In this document: positions 27,686 to 36,196 of the stretch, piece by piece
How the letters are laid out: each line of letters starts with the position of its first letter
Numbering within the stretch: the first letter of the stretch is position 1
NCBI RefSeq assembly: GCF_000179775.1
Contig: NZ_AEEB01000005.1
Location: 124,001-188,000, forward strand
DNA from: Ahrensia sp. R2A130
GTDB taxonomy: Bacteria; Pseudomonadota; Alphaproteobacteria; Rhizobiales; Rhizobiaceae
Length of the DNA: 64,000 bases
Direction of reading: 5' to 3'
Notes under the pieces: generated by a model
Seen by the model: the letters and a program-made list of their open reading frames with translations, nothing else
What the model was told of the DNA's origin: nothing
Databases searched by the model: none
Position numbers and translations under genes: made by a program

Positions 27686-28516
27686 TCACGCGCTGCCCAT
27701 TTTTAACAGCGCGTTGATTTCTTCTTCGCTCACCGTTCTGGCGAGCCCCGTAAAATCGCCATCGGCAATCATCTGGCGGCCGATATCGAGCGCTGTGCGC
27801 TGCATGGCGCTGCCCAATCCGCCGCCGATGGAAATGCGGGCGGCCCCTGCTTTTGCGAAGTCATCGCGGGAGAATTTGACCAGCGGACCAGAGGCCAACG
27901 CGTTCACCGGCGCTTCGACGCTGGAACACAACAGCGCCAGATCTTCCATCGTTCCCGGCACCGGCACGTAAACGCAATGAGCGCCCACTTCGATAAAAGC
28001 CTGACAGCGACGGATAGCCTCTTCCAAATCATAAGCGCCGATCATAACTCCATCGGCGCGGGCGCATATGGTGAAATCCACATCCATCGCTTCGGCGACT
28101 TCCACTGCCGCCGCGATGCGGGCAACTGCGATATCGAAATCATAGGACGGTTTGCCGGGTTCGAAGGTCGTGTCTTCCAGCGCGCAGCCGGCCAGACCGA
28201 TCTCACCGGCCAGTTCCACGGTTTCCGCCACACCATCGGGATCATCCGCATAACCGTTTTCGAGATCGGCACTGACGGGCAGATCGACAGCACGCACCAT
28301 GTCTTCACAATGGTCCAGCATCTGATCCCGCGTCAGATTGATCCCATCAGCCAGCCCTTGCGTGAACGCATAGCCGGACGACGTGGTGGCGATGGCATCA
28401 GCACCGATAGCAGCGAGCATCCGCGCTTCGCCCACCGAAGATGCGTTGGGCAGAACGAAAGGCTCGCCAGGACGGTGCATTTCGCGAAAGAGTTTGGCCT
28501 TATCGTCGTGGTCCAT
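27686..28516 (-). CDS. isocitrate lyase / PEP mutase family protein
   Basis: Cytoplasmic TIM-barrel enzyme of 276 residues that would break or rearrange a C-C or P-C bond next to a carboxylate. Family positions are seen in FVLPNASSVGEARMLAAIG, ATTSSGYAFTQG, the Mg-site SADLENGY and the EDTTFEPGK loop. The cysteine-containing KKCGH motif of true isocitrate lyases is absent, so it belongs to the broad oxaloacetate-decarboxylase/PEP-mutase-like group with unknown substrate. AGGAG precedes the ATG. It lies between the MttB-like gene and the demethylation operon. Confidence 0.88.
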   Translation of the reverse strand: MDHDDKAKLFREMHRPGEPFVLPNASSVGEARMLAAIGADAIATTSSGYAFTQGLADGINLTRDQMLDHCEDMVRAVDLPVSADLENGYADDPDGVAETVELAGEIGLAGCALEDTTFEPGKPSYDFDIAVARIAAAVEVAEAMDVDFTICARADGVMIGAYDLEEAIRRCQAFIEVGAHCVYVPVPGTMEDLALLCSSVEAPVNALASGPLVKFSRDDFAKAGAARISIGGGLGSAMQRTALDIGRQMIADGDFTGLARTVSEEEINALLKMGSA

Positions 28517-28605
28517 GTGGTGCTCCTAAAGGCGATGTGGGTGGTCGACGGACGGCGTTGTCAGAAACGCGCTATGTCATTGGACGCACTCAACCTCACA
28601 CCGCC

Positions 28606-28643
28606 ACCATTGTCATCCCCGCGCGAGCGGAGATGACAATGGT
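28606..28643. repeat. 38-nt extragenic hairpin with GCGA loop
   Basis: Stem of 12 perfect pairs (ACCATTGTCATC / GATGACAATGGT), one mismatch, then CCGC/GCGG closing a GCGA loop of the GNRA class. No T-run on either side. It lies between the last dehydrogenase gene of the operon and the PEP-mutase gene. The TGTCATCCCCGC type of arm resembles extragenic palindromes scattered in other proteobacterial genomes, so it may be a REP-like element. Confidence 0.6.
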
Positions 28644-28651
28644 ATTTGTGG

Positions 28652-31147
28652 TTACACCTTCACCCGCTCGCTCTTCGGGTCATACATCGGCTTCAAACTC
28701 GCCTCTGCTGCAAACCGCTCGCCCGCGATCTCGATTTCGTAGCTGGACCCCAGCATCTCGTCCGGCTTCTCACTCTTGCAGGGCACATAGCCCATCCCGA
28801 TAGCACCACCCACCGTGTGGCCGTAATTGGCAGACGTGACGTATGACACGATCTCGCCGTCACGGATTATCGGCTCGTTGTGGTAGAGAAGCGGCAGCGG
28901 GTCTTTCAACTTGAACTGCGTCATCCGCATTTCCAGCCCTTGCTCGCGCTTCTTCAGCACTGCATCACGACCGATGAAATTCTCTTTCGCGGTCTTCACA
29001 GCAAAGCCGAGACCGGCCTCTACAACATGATCTTCTTCGGTGATGTCATGGCCGAAATGGCGATAGCCTTTTTCGATGCGCAGCGAATCCATCATGTGCA
29101 TGCCGCACAATTTCAGGTCCATATCGGCACCAGCATTCATAAGAGTTTCGAAGGCGTGAGCGCACATGTCGGTGGGCATGTAGAGTTCCCAGCCGAGTTC
29201 GCCCACATAGGTGACGCGGTGGGCGCGCGCCGTGCCCATGCCGAGTTCGATCTCGTGGGCTTGCCCGAACGGATGGTTGTCGTTGCTCCAATCGTGGTGG
29301 GACACTTTTTCCAGCAACGTCCGCGCGTTCGGCCCCATGACGGCCAGCACGCCTTCTGCCGCAGTCATGTCGACAATGGCGACCGCTTCATCTTCCAGAT
29401 GACGGCGCATCCATGAAAGCTCGCGCGGCACGGTGGCTGCTGGTGTGACGACGATATATTCTTGTTCGCTCAATCGTGTGACGGTGACATCGGCTTCGAT
29501 GCCGCCGCGTTCGTTCAGGAATTGGGTGTAAACAATCTTGCCCGTAGGAACGGCAACATCATTCCCGCAAACGCGGTTGAGAAACTTCTCCGCATCGCGC
29601 CCGATGACGCGAATTTTGCCGAAGGACGACATGTCGTACATGCCGACATTGTTTCGCACCGCTTCATGTTCGCGTTTGGAGTTTTCAAACCAGTTCTGGC
29701 GGCCCCAGCTGTATTCGTACTCGCGCTCCTGCCCTTCGTCGGCAAACCAGTTGGCGCGTTCCCAACCGGCAACCTCGCCGAACACTGCGCCCTGCGCTTT
29801 GAGGTGCTCATGGAACGGTGTGCGTCGCACGCCCCGTGCCGTCGCCATCTGCCGGAAAGGGAAATGGTCGGCGTAAAGCAGACCGAGGGACTCCTTCGCC
29901 CGCTCGAACAGATAGGTCTTGTTGTTCTGGAACGGCTGCATACGGCGGATGTCCACGTCGCCGATATCGAACGGCGGATGGCCGTGTTCCATCCAGTGCG
30001 CCAGCGCCATACCGGCACCGCCCGACGATTGAATGCCGATGGAGTTGAAGCCCGCGCAAACCCAGAAGCCGTGACACTCCGGCGCTTCGCCAAGATGATA
30101 GGCATCGTCCGGCGTGAAACTTTCCGGCCCGTTGAAGAACGTGTGAATGCCGGTTTCGCCCAGCATCGGCATCCGGTTGACCGCGTTTTCCAGAATGGGT
30201 TCGAAGTGGTCGAAATCTTCCGGCAGCTGGTCGAAGCAGAAGTCGTCAGGAATGCCTTTCTGCTGGCCGTAATAGTCGCCCTTCAACGTCGAGGCCCACG
30301 GCTTGGACACCGGTTCGAACGCGCCCAGCAACATCTTGCCCGCATCTTCTTTGTAGTAGGCGCATTCATCCGGCACACGCAGCACCGGCAGGCGGGTCAG
30401 GCCTTCGATGGCTTCGGTGACGATGTAGAAATGTTCACAAGCGTGAAGCGGAACGGAAACGCCCGCCATACGGCCCAGTTCATGCGCCCACATGCCGCCG
30501 CAATTCACCACGACATCGGCTTCGATATGGCCCGCTTCATCGGAGCCATCACGGGACCATGACACGCCGGTGACGCGCTGGCCGTTGCCGCTTGCATCCT
30601 TGTGAATTTCGGTGACCTTCACACCCTCGATCACCTGCGCCCCATTCATCTTGGCACCCTTGGCCAGCGCCAGCGCGATGTTGGCGGGATCGCCCTGCCC
30701 GTCGAGCGGCAAATAGACCGCACCCGTCACATCATCCGTGTTGAGATGCGGGTAACGCTCCTTCACATCGGCTGCGGAAATTTCCTCCACATCGACGCCA
30801 AAGGCACGGGCCATTGAGGCCTGCCGCAAGATTTCCTGCTTTCGCTCGTCGGTCAGCGCTACGGTAATGGAGCCGCAGCGACGGAAGCCGGTGGCAACAC
30901 CCGTTTCTTCTTCCAGCGTGCCGTAAAGTTCCTGGCTGTATTTCGCCAGCCGCGTCATGTTCTTGGTCGCGCGAAGCTGCGCGATGAGACCCGCCGCGTG
31001 CCACGTCGTGCCGCTGGTCAGCTGTTTGCGCTCCAGCAGAACAACGTCTTTCCAGCCCAGTTTGGCGAGGTGATAGGCGACGGAACAACCGGCAACACCA
31101 CCGCCGATAATGACGGCGCGGGCTTTCGTAGGAACGGGCTTCGACAT
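28652..31147 (-). CDS. FAD-dependent dimethylglycine/sarcosine dehydrogenase with GcvT domain (copy 2)
   Basis: 831-residue cytoplasmic flavoenzyme. N-terminal Rossmann FAD motif VIIGGGVAGCSVAYHL (residues 12-27), then TTWHAAG whose His50 corresponds to the residue that carries covalent FAD in dimethylglycine dehydrogenase; FAO_M linker around 385-435; C-terminal aminomethyltransferase (GcvT) domain with LGWELYMP and DSLRIEKGYRHFG. Known relatives oxidise an N-methyl group and hand the formaldehyde unit to tetrahydrofolate. Whether the substrate is dimethylglycine, sarcosine or another N-methyl amine is open. Its ATG shares one base with the stop of the homocysteine methyltransferase gene (TGATG). 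Confidence 0.88.
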   Translation of the reverse strand: MSKPVPTKARAVIIGGGVAGCSVAYHLAKLGWKDVVLLERKQLTSGTTWHAAGLIAQLRATKNMTRLAKYSQELYGTLEEETGVATGFRRCGSITVALTDERKQEILRQASMARAFGVDVEEISAADVKERYPHLNTDDVTGAVYLPLDGQGDPANIALALAKGAKMNGAQVIEGVKVTEIHKDASGNGQRVTGVSWSRDGSDEAGHIEADVVVNCGGMWAHELGRMAGVSVPLHACEHFYIVTEAIEGLTRLPVLRVPDECAYYKEDAGKMLLGAFEPVSKPWASTLKGDYYGQQKGIPDDFCFDQLPEDFDHFEPILENAVNRMPMLGETGIHTFFNGPESFTPDDAYHLGEAPECHGFWVCAGFNSIGIQSSGGAGMALAHWMEHGHPPFDIGDVDIRRMQPFQNNKTYLFERAKESLGLLYADHFPFRQMATARGVRRTPFHEHLKAQGAVFGEVAGWERANWFADEGQEREYEYSWGRQNWFENSKREHEAVRNNVGMYDMSSFGKIRVIGRDAEKFLNRVCGNDVAVPTGKIVYTQFLNERGGIEADVTVTRLSEQEYIVVTPAATVPRELSWMRRHLEDEAVAIVDMTAAEGVLAVMGPNARTLLEKVSHHDWSNDNHPFGQAHEIELGMGTARAHRVTYVGELGWELYMPTDMCAHAFETLMNAGADMDLKLCGMHMMDSLRIEKGYRHFGHDITEEDHVVEAGLGFAVKTAKENFIGRDAVLKKREQGLEMRMTQFKLKDPLPLLYHNEPIIRDGEIVSYVTSANYGHTVGGAIGMGYVPCKSEKPDEMLGSSYEIEIAGERFAAEASLKPMYDPKSERVKV

Positions 31148-32049
31148 CACAGGTCTCCGGAAATCGTGTGGCCCGCAGCACGCAACTGTTTGGCCAGTTC
31201 GGCGATATGCGCGGGGCCGACTTCGCAGCAGCCGCCGATAATCGTTGCGCCCTGCTCCACCCAACCCATGGCGTGGCTGGCATAGGAAACAGGATCGAGA
31301 TCGGTGCGTTTGCCCATACCGTCGACGGTTCCGCCAAGCGCAAGGTCCGCGCCTGCATTGGTGAAGCCGTTGGCCCAGCCGCCGAAGGGCAGACCGGTTG
31401 CGACAAGAATTGGCATAGCCTGCGTCACCGCTTCCGGCCAGGAACAGTTGATGGCCACCGCAGCCGCACCCTCTTCCTTTGCAATATGCGCGGCTTCTTC
31501 AACGCTTTCACCAGACCGCAAAAGCGAGCCGTTGGCATCCATTGCCGTCATGCCGCACCACACGGGAACACCGGCTTCGGCACAGGCGCGCACAGCAGCG
31601 CGGGTTTCACGAATGCCACCCAGTGTTTCGCAGATGAAGACATCAACATGGTCCTTCTGCTGCGCCACGATCTGGCGATAGGTCGCCAAACACGTACCTT
31701 CATCAGGCGCATTTTCGGGATGGTAGGAGCCAAAAAGCGGAGGCAGGCAACCGCCGATCTTCACATCGTCATGGTCGCCTTTGGCAGCCATCGCCAACTC
31801 TATCGCCTTTGCCTGCAACGGCTCGAACAATGAGGCATCAGCATCCCGCGCCAAACGTTCCGGCGTAGCGCTATAGCTGTTCAACGTCAGCACCTTTGCA
31901 CCGGCCTCGATATATTCGCGGTGAACCGCTTCCACGATTTCCGGCTCGTCCAGCATCACGCGGGCAGACCATAGGGGAGACGGCGGATTGGCAGAGCGGG
32001 CGATGAGTTCCTGCCCCATGCCGCCGTCAAGAAGGACAATATTGGTCAT
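31147..32049 (-). CDS. homocysteine S-methyltransferase family protein (betaine-homocysteine type candidate)
   Basis: Zinc-dependent methyltransferase of 300 residues. N-terminal barrel motif LLDGGMGQEL; zinc-binding cysteines in AINCSWP (one) and IGGCCEVGP (two) near residues 200 and 275. The family makes methionine from homocysteine with glycine betaine, S-methylmethionine or similar donors. Lying between two FAD/GcvT dehydrogenases, a betaine-homocysteine role is likely by context: its product dimethylglycine would feed the neighbours. It overlaps both neighbours (ATGA at 32046-32049; TGATG at 31149-31145), so all are translated together. Confidence 0.87.
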   Translation of the reverse strand: MTNIVLLDGGMGQELIARSANPPSPLWSARVMLDEPEIVEAVHREYIEAGAKVLTLNSYSATPERLARDADASLFEPLQAKAIELAMAAKGDHDDVKIGGCLPPLFGSYHPENAPDEGTCLATYRQIVAQQKDHVDVFICETLGGIRETRAAVRACAEAGVPVWCGMTAMDANGSLLRSGESVEEAAHIAKEEGAAAVAINCSWPEAVTQAMPILVATGLPFGGWANGFTNAGADLALGGTVDGMGKRTDLDPVSYASHAMGWVEQGATIIGGCCEVGPAHIAELAKQLRAAGHTISGDL

Positions 32050-32504
32050 GGATAAATCTCCGAAAATTTCGCTTTGTAGAGTGCGATCATTTCATCTTCG
32101 GTCGCACCATCATCATAAGGTGGTGTGGTGGTCATGCGCAGACTGTCGATCTGGATCAGAACGACCGCATTGATACGTTCAACGAGGCTTGGAAAGGCTG
32201 CTTCCCATTTCGGAAGCAAGTCGCCAAACGCGTCATCGCCTCGCTTCACCACATCGACATGTCCATTGATCGCCACGCCTTTGCGTTTCCAGATATCAAT
32301 GAAATTCACGGCTATTGAGTCATTGCGCTCCAAAGCCGCCATCGTTCTGGGTGAGCGGATTTCTGCGAAGGCAATGACCTCGTCACTCAGAATGAGGAAC
32401 GTGCCTTTTGGTGACAGATTCGGCTTCTGGCCTGCCGTCACAGTTGCAACGAAACCGAGGGGAAATTGCTCAATGATTCCTCGTGCGACTCTAGGTATTT
32501 TCAC
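32046..32504 (-). CDS. pyridoxamine 5'-phosphate oxidase-like flavin-binding protein
   Basis: Small split-barrel protein of 152 residues, family of FMN- or F420-binding oxidoreductases. Seen are FVATVTAGQKPNLSPKG at the front and the strand pair AVNFIDIWKRKGVAINGHVD, the typical cofactor-side residues. The start is GTG at 32504, giving GTGA overlap (32501-32504) with the stop of the upstream dehydrogenase; an ATG further upstream would overlap that gene by 34 bases and is less likely. A role in this operon is unknown; electron acceptor or cofactor handling for the dehydrogenases is a guess. Confidence 0.8.
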   Translation of the reverse strand: MKIPRVARGIIEQFPLGFVATVTAGQKPNLSPKGTFLILSDEVIAFAEIRSPRTMAALERNDSIAVNFIDIWKRKGVAINGHVDVVKRGDDAFGDLLPKWEAAFPSLVERINAVVLIQIDSLRMTTTPPYDDGATEDEMIALYKAKFSEIYP

Positions 32505-34993
32505 GCGCGTATCCGTTCGTTGCTCGGGTCCCAAAGTGGTTCGTCGGCTTGTACGGTGGCGGCGTAGCGCTTGCCGTACATTTCAACTTCGAGCTCGGTT
32601 CCCGGCGTTGTGAGGTCGCTTTGGACGACGCCCAGAGCGATGGACTTGTTGATGCGATGGCCCCAGCCGCCGGATGTGGTTTCACCGACGACTTGGTCGC
32701 CGTTCCAGATGGTCGACATGTAAGGCGCATCGAAGTCACCAGCGTCCACGGTCATGGTGACGAATCCCTTTTTCACGCCCTGCTGCTTTTCGGTTTCCAT
32801 CGCAGCCTTGCCGACGAAATCTTCCTTCTGCCAGCGCACGAAACGGTCCATGCCGCCTTCAAGAATTGTGTAATCGGTGGACAGATCGCCCTTCCAGGTG
32901 CGGTAACCTTTTTCCAAACGCAACGAGTCCAGCGCGAACATGCCGAACGGTTTGGCGCCGGCACCGAGAACCGCATCGTAGAGAGCCGGAATATCGCCAA
33001 AGGCTGCATGAATTTCCCAACCGAGTTCACCAGCAAAGGACACGCGGGCCAGCGCACAATCCACACCGGCGATTTTCGCTTTCTGATGGGTCAACCAACC
33101 GGCATCCAGATCAGCCTCATCGGCGATAGACGACAGCACATCGCGTGACGTCGGACCTGTGACGAGCAGCACGGCGAATTCGGTGCTGTGATTGGTCAGC
33201 GCGATGGAACCGTCTTCGGGCAACGCTTTCTTCAACCATTCGAAGTCGTGCCATTCGGCCACCGCGGCGGTCATCAGTGTGAAATCGTCTTCACCGTGGC
33301 GGATGACCGACATCTCGGTGACGATGCGGCCTTTGTAATCGGCGAAGTAGCCGAGGTTCAAACGACCGACCTTGGGAATGCCACCGGTGATCTGCTGGCG
33401 CAACCAATCGGCAGCGCCATCGCCCTTGAGATTGTAGCGGGAAAAACCAGGCATATCGAGCACGCCGCAGGCATCGCGCACCGCTTCGCATTCTTCTTTC
33501 ACACGGGGCAGCCATGGGCCGGAACGTTCCCATGTGTGAGTGGATTCTTCCGACGTATCGTCACCGTCTTTGGCAAACCAGTTGGCGCGCTCCCAGCCGT
33601 TATAAGCGCCCATCTGGCCGCCCAGTTCGAGCAGCTTGTCGTGAACGGCGGACAGCTTCTTATCGCGTCCGGCAGGCCATTCGTGATGGGGAAAATGCAT
33701 GGCGTATTCGTGGCCATAGGTCTCCATGGCTTTGGCCAGCGTGTAGTCGTGATCGGCATAACCGGTGTAGCGGCGCGGATCGACGGCCCACATGTCCCAC
33801 TCCGGCGCGCCGTTGACAATCCATTCCGACAGCACCTTGCCCGCACCACCACCTTGCGCGATGCCGAAGGTAAACGAGTGCGCCTCGAACGCATTCTTCA
33901 CACCGGGCATCGGGCCGATCAGCGGCAGGCCATCCGGTGCATAGGGAATGGGGCCGTTGATGTTCCGCTCGACGCCCTGGGTGCCGAGGATCGGCACACG
34001 CGCCATGGCGTCTTCGATGTAGAACTCCAGGCGCTCAAGGTCGTCCGGGTAAAGCTGGAAGGAAAAATCCTCAGGCATAGGGTCATCCGGCGTGACCCAA
34101 TGGGCCTTACAATTGCGCTCATAGGGGCCGAGGTTGAGGCCCGCTTTATCTTGCCGCAGGTAATAGGAAATATCGACATCACGCAGCAGTGGCACTTTGC
34201 GGCCCTGTTCGTTGGTCCACGCTTCCAGTTCCGGAATTTGACCGGTGAGGAAATACTGGTGGCTCATCACCACCATGGGCACGGTGCGCCCGCCGAAGGG
34301 CTTGAACCATTCACCGACACGCTGGGCATAATAACCGGCAGCGTTGACGACATACTCGCAGGTGATATCGCCCTTTTCAGTGTGAACGGTCCATTCTGCG
34401 TTGGAGTTGGCGTCGCCGTTTTTTGAAACACCCGTCGCAGGGCAGAAGCGAACGATCTTCTGGCCCATATCACGGGCCCCCTTGGCCAGCGCCTGTGTCA
34501 GCTGCGCAGGGTCGATATCACCGTCGAGCGGATCATACATGCCGCCTTCGAGATCATGGACCTCCATAAACGGGTGGTGCTCCTGCAGTTCTTCCGGCGT
34601 GCAGATATCAACGTTCAAACCCTGATAGCGCGCCATGCCCGCCACCCGCTCAAACTCCTGCATCCGCTCTTTACTATGCGCCAACCGGATGGAGCCGGTG
34701 ACGTGATAATTCATGGGGTAATCGACCTCTTCGCCAAGCCCGCGATAGAGCTCCAGCCCGTATCGCTGCATGTTCAGCACGGCCCATGAGTTGGAGAAGT
34801 TCGGGCAGTTGCCCGCAGCGTGCCAAGTGGAGCCTGCTGTCAGCTCGTTCTTTTCCAGCAGCACACAATCGGTCCAGCCAAGTTTGGCGAGATGGTAGAG
34901 TGCCGAGACGCCCACTGCGCCACCACCGATGATGACCACACGGGCATGGGCGGGCAGTTTGGAATTCGGCTCTTTGGTGGCTTCCTCAGACAT
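32501..34993 (-). CDS. FAD-dependent dimethylglycine/sarcosine dehydrogenase with GcvT domain (copy 1)
   Basis: 830-residue paralogue of the enzyme at 28652. FAD site VIIGGGAVGVSALYHL (residues 20-35), STWHAAG with His58 at the covalent-flavin position, CHTGs absent as expected; GcvT half with LGWEIHAAF and DSLRLEKGYRTWKGDL near residue 700. It is the first enzyme gene of the operon, 18 bases after the XRE-cupin regulator gene. The different residues after the flavin His (GNCPNFSNSW here, GLIAQLRATK in copy 2) suggest that the two copies act on different substrates, for example dimethylglycine and sarcosine; which is which cannot be told. Confidence 0.88.
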   Translation of the reverse strand: MSEEATKEPNSKLPAHARVVIIGGGAVGVSALYHLAKLGWTDCVLLEKNELTAGSTWHAAGNCPNFSNSWAVLNMQRYGLELYRGLGEEVDYPMNYHVTGSIRLAHSKERMQEFERVAGMARYQGLNVDICTPEELQEHHPFMEVHDLEGGMYDPLDGDIDPAQLTQALAKGARDMGQKIVRFCPATGVSKNGDANSNAEWTVHTEKGDITCEYVVNAAGYYAQRVGEWFKPFGGRTVPMVVMSHQYFLTGQIPELEAWTNEQGRKVPLLRDVDISYYLRQDKAGLNLGPYERNCKAHWVTPDDPMPEDFSFQLYPDDLERLEFYIEDAMARVPILGTQGVERNINGPIPYAPDGLPLIGPMPGVKNAFEAHSFTFGIAQGGGAGKVLSEWIVNGAPEWDMWAVDPRRYTGYADHDYTLAKAMETYGHEYAMHFPHHEWPAGRDKKLSAVHDKLLELGGQMGAYNGWERANWFAKDGDDTSEESTHTWERSGPWLPRVKEECEAVRDACGVLDMPGFSRYNLKGDGAADWLRQQITGGIPKVGRLNLGYFADYKGRIVTEMSVIRHGEDDFTLMTAAVAEWHDFEWLKKALPEDGSIALTNHSTEFAVLLVTGPTSRDVLSSIADEADLDAGWLTHQKAKIAGVDCALARVSFAGELGWEIHAAFGDIPALYDAVLGAGAKPFGMFALDSLRLEKGYRTWKGDLSTDYTILEGGMDRFVRWQKEDFVGKAAMETEKQQGVKKGFVTMTVDAGDFDAPYMSTIWNGDQVVGETTSGGWGHRINKSIALGVVQSDLTTPGTELEVEMYGKRYAATVQADEPLWDPSNERIRA

Positions 34994-35011
34994 AATCGGC
35001 TCTCTCTTCTT

Positions 35012-35605
35012 CTAATAAACAGGTGGGCTGACGACCCAGACGGCGACGGTTGTCGTCTCGCCCCGGTTGGCCCAGCGATAAGGTTTGTGATCGAAGCGGA
35101 ACGAGTCCCCCGTTTCCAGATGAAAATGCGTCCCGTCGATCCACAGATCGAGCTCACCTTCGACGATGAAACCGGACTCCTCGGTTTCCCGCAGCACCGG
35201 TTTTTCCATTTCTGCCCCAGCTGCAAATTCGCAGCGCAGCATCTCGTATTGGCCACCAAGGTCCGGTGATAAAAGCTCTTCCACAAGCCCGCCCTCGCGG
35301 CTGCCCAATTGGCGGCGATAGTCGGCACGCATGACGGTACCACGTTCCGCCTCGTTCAGAGGTTCGGTTGCAAAAAACCAGCTGATGGGAACGTCGAAGG
35401 CCGCTGCCAGCGCACGCAGATCGTCGATGGAAGGAGAAGATAGGCCACGCTCGATCTGGCTGATAAAGCCCACGGACCGCCCGATACGAAGCGCCAGTTC
35501 TGCCAGTGTTAGTGAGCGGGATTTGCGAAGCTGACGAATTTCATTGCCGAGTGCCATGGCATCCGACGCATTCAGGTCAGCAAGATTTTCTGCAGCAGTG
35601 GCCAC
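35012..35605 (-). CDS. XRE-family regulator with C-terminal cupin domain
   Basis: 197-residue DNA-binding protein: helix-turn-helix at about 20-75 (LRKSRSLTLAELALRIGRS, GFISQIERGLSSPSI) and a cupin effector domain from about 110 (SGFIVEGELDLWIDG, GDSFRFDHKPYRWANRG). The PuuR-like family senses small amines or amino acids. Start is GTG at 35605 with CGGGAGG six bases before. It heads the methylated-amine operon, and two inverted repeats upstream of it (35620-35635, 35653-35679) look like its own operators. Confidence 0.9.
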   Translation of the reverse strand: MATAAENLADLNASDAMALGNEIRQLRKSRSLTLAELALRIGRSVGFISQIERGLSSPSIDDLRALAAAFDVPISWFFATEPLNEAERGTVMRADYRRQLGSREGGLVEELLSPDLGGQYEMLRCEFAAGAEMEKPVLRETEESGFIVEGELDLWIDGTHFHLETGDSFRFDHKPYRWANRGETTTVAVWVVSPPVY

Positions 35606-35619
35606 GCGTAGCCTCCCGC

Positions 35620-35635
35620 CACGATGTTAATCGTG
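35620..35635. promoter_or_regulatory. inverted repeat beside the XRE-gene ribosome site
   Basis: CACGAT-GTTA-ATCGTG, perfect six-base arms, directly upstream of the GGGAGG of the regulator gene. Binding here would block the promoter or the ribosome site: a likely autoregulatory operator. Confidence 0.5.
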
Positions 35636-35652
35636 CGAGATAAATTCAGCTG

Positions 35653-35679
35653 CGTGAAAAAATCAAGCAAAATTTCACG
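35653..35679. promoter_or_regulatory. second inverted repeat upstream of the XRE gene
   Basis: CGTGAAA and TTTCACG, seven-base arms, 13-base AT-rich spacer, 47 bases before the GTG start. It lies where the promoter should be. Confidence 0.5.
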
Positions 35680-35685
35680 ACAGGT

Positions 35686-36087
35686 TTAATCCGCGACATT
35701 CTCTTCCAACTTCGCCAACGCCTCGCGCGCCTGCTCACGGTGTTCATCGGTTAGATGCGAGCTGATGAGGCCGAAGGCTGTGGTCAGCACTGCGATGTCA
35801 TCGGTCAGGCCAACGATGGCGAGAAAGTCCGGCAGAAAGTCGAACGGCATGATGAAATATGCCAGCGCTGCCAATAGCGTGCCGCGCACCCGCAACGGCA
35901 CTTTCGGGTCCATGGCACAATAATATGCAGCCGCCAGATGTTCTGCGAAGGGAAGTCGCGCGGCAAAGCGTTGGAACTTGGGCCAGAAATCCCGACGCAC
36001 TTTATCCTCGCGGCGATTTTGCTCCTGCTCTGGTACCGGTGCCAGCACGTCGCTCACCTGCGCGTCATCCAATGTTTTCTTCGCCAT
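35686..36087 (-). CDS. YkvA family protein (DUF1232)
   Basis: 133 residues with one DUF1232 domain: the conserved hydrophobic segment with LAALAYFIMPFDFLPDFLAIVGLTDD (quoted in parts: YFIMPFD, DFLPDF, GLTDD) near residues 75-100, preceded by RVRGTLLAA. Family members are small membrane-associated proteins of unknown function. The start at 36087 is set by GGGAGATTTGGAC; the much longer open frame before it is chance. Its stop faces away from the XRE gene, about 80 bases after that gene's start region. Confidence 0.88.
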   Translation of the reverse strand: MAKKTLDDAQVSDVLAPVPEQEQNRREDKVRRDFWPKFQRFAARLPFAEHLAAAYYCAMDPKVPLRVRGTLLAALAYFIMPFDFLPDFLAIVGLTDDIAVLTTAFGLISSHLTDEHREQAREALAKLEENVAD

Positions 36088-36196
36088 GTCCAAATCTCCC
36101 TGTTGTCCTTGATATGGGAAGCGCCAGCGGCTCTCGCAAGAAAGCCCACTTGCCGCTAAGGTTCCGCGAAGCACGACACCCGTCCGGAACCTCTCC

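Noticed and set aside
27686-28516. Isocitrate lyase of the glyoxylate shunt
   Set aside because: The protein is about half the usual length and lacks the KKCGH active-site motif.
33188-34426. 412-codon plus-strand frame inside dehydrogenase copy 1
   Set aside because: Antisense shadow; the minus-strand frame has full FAD and GcvT motifs.
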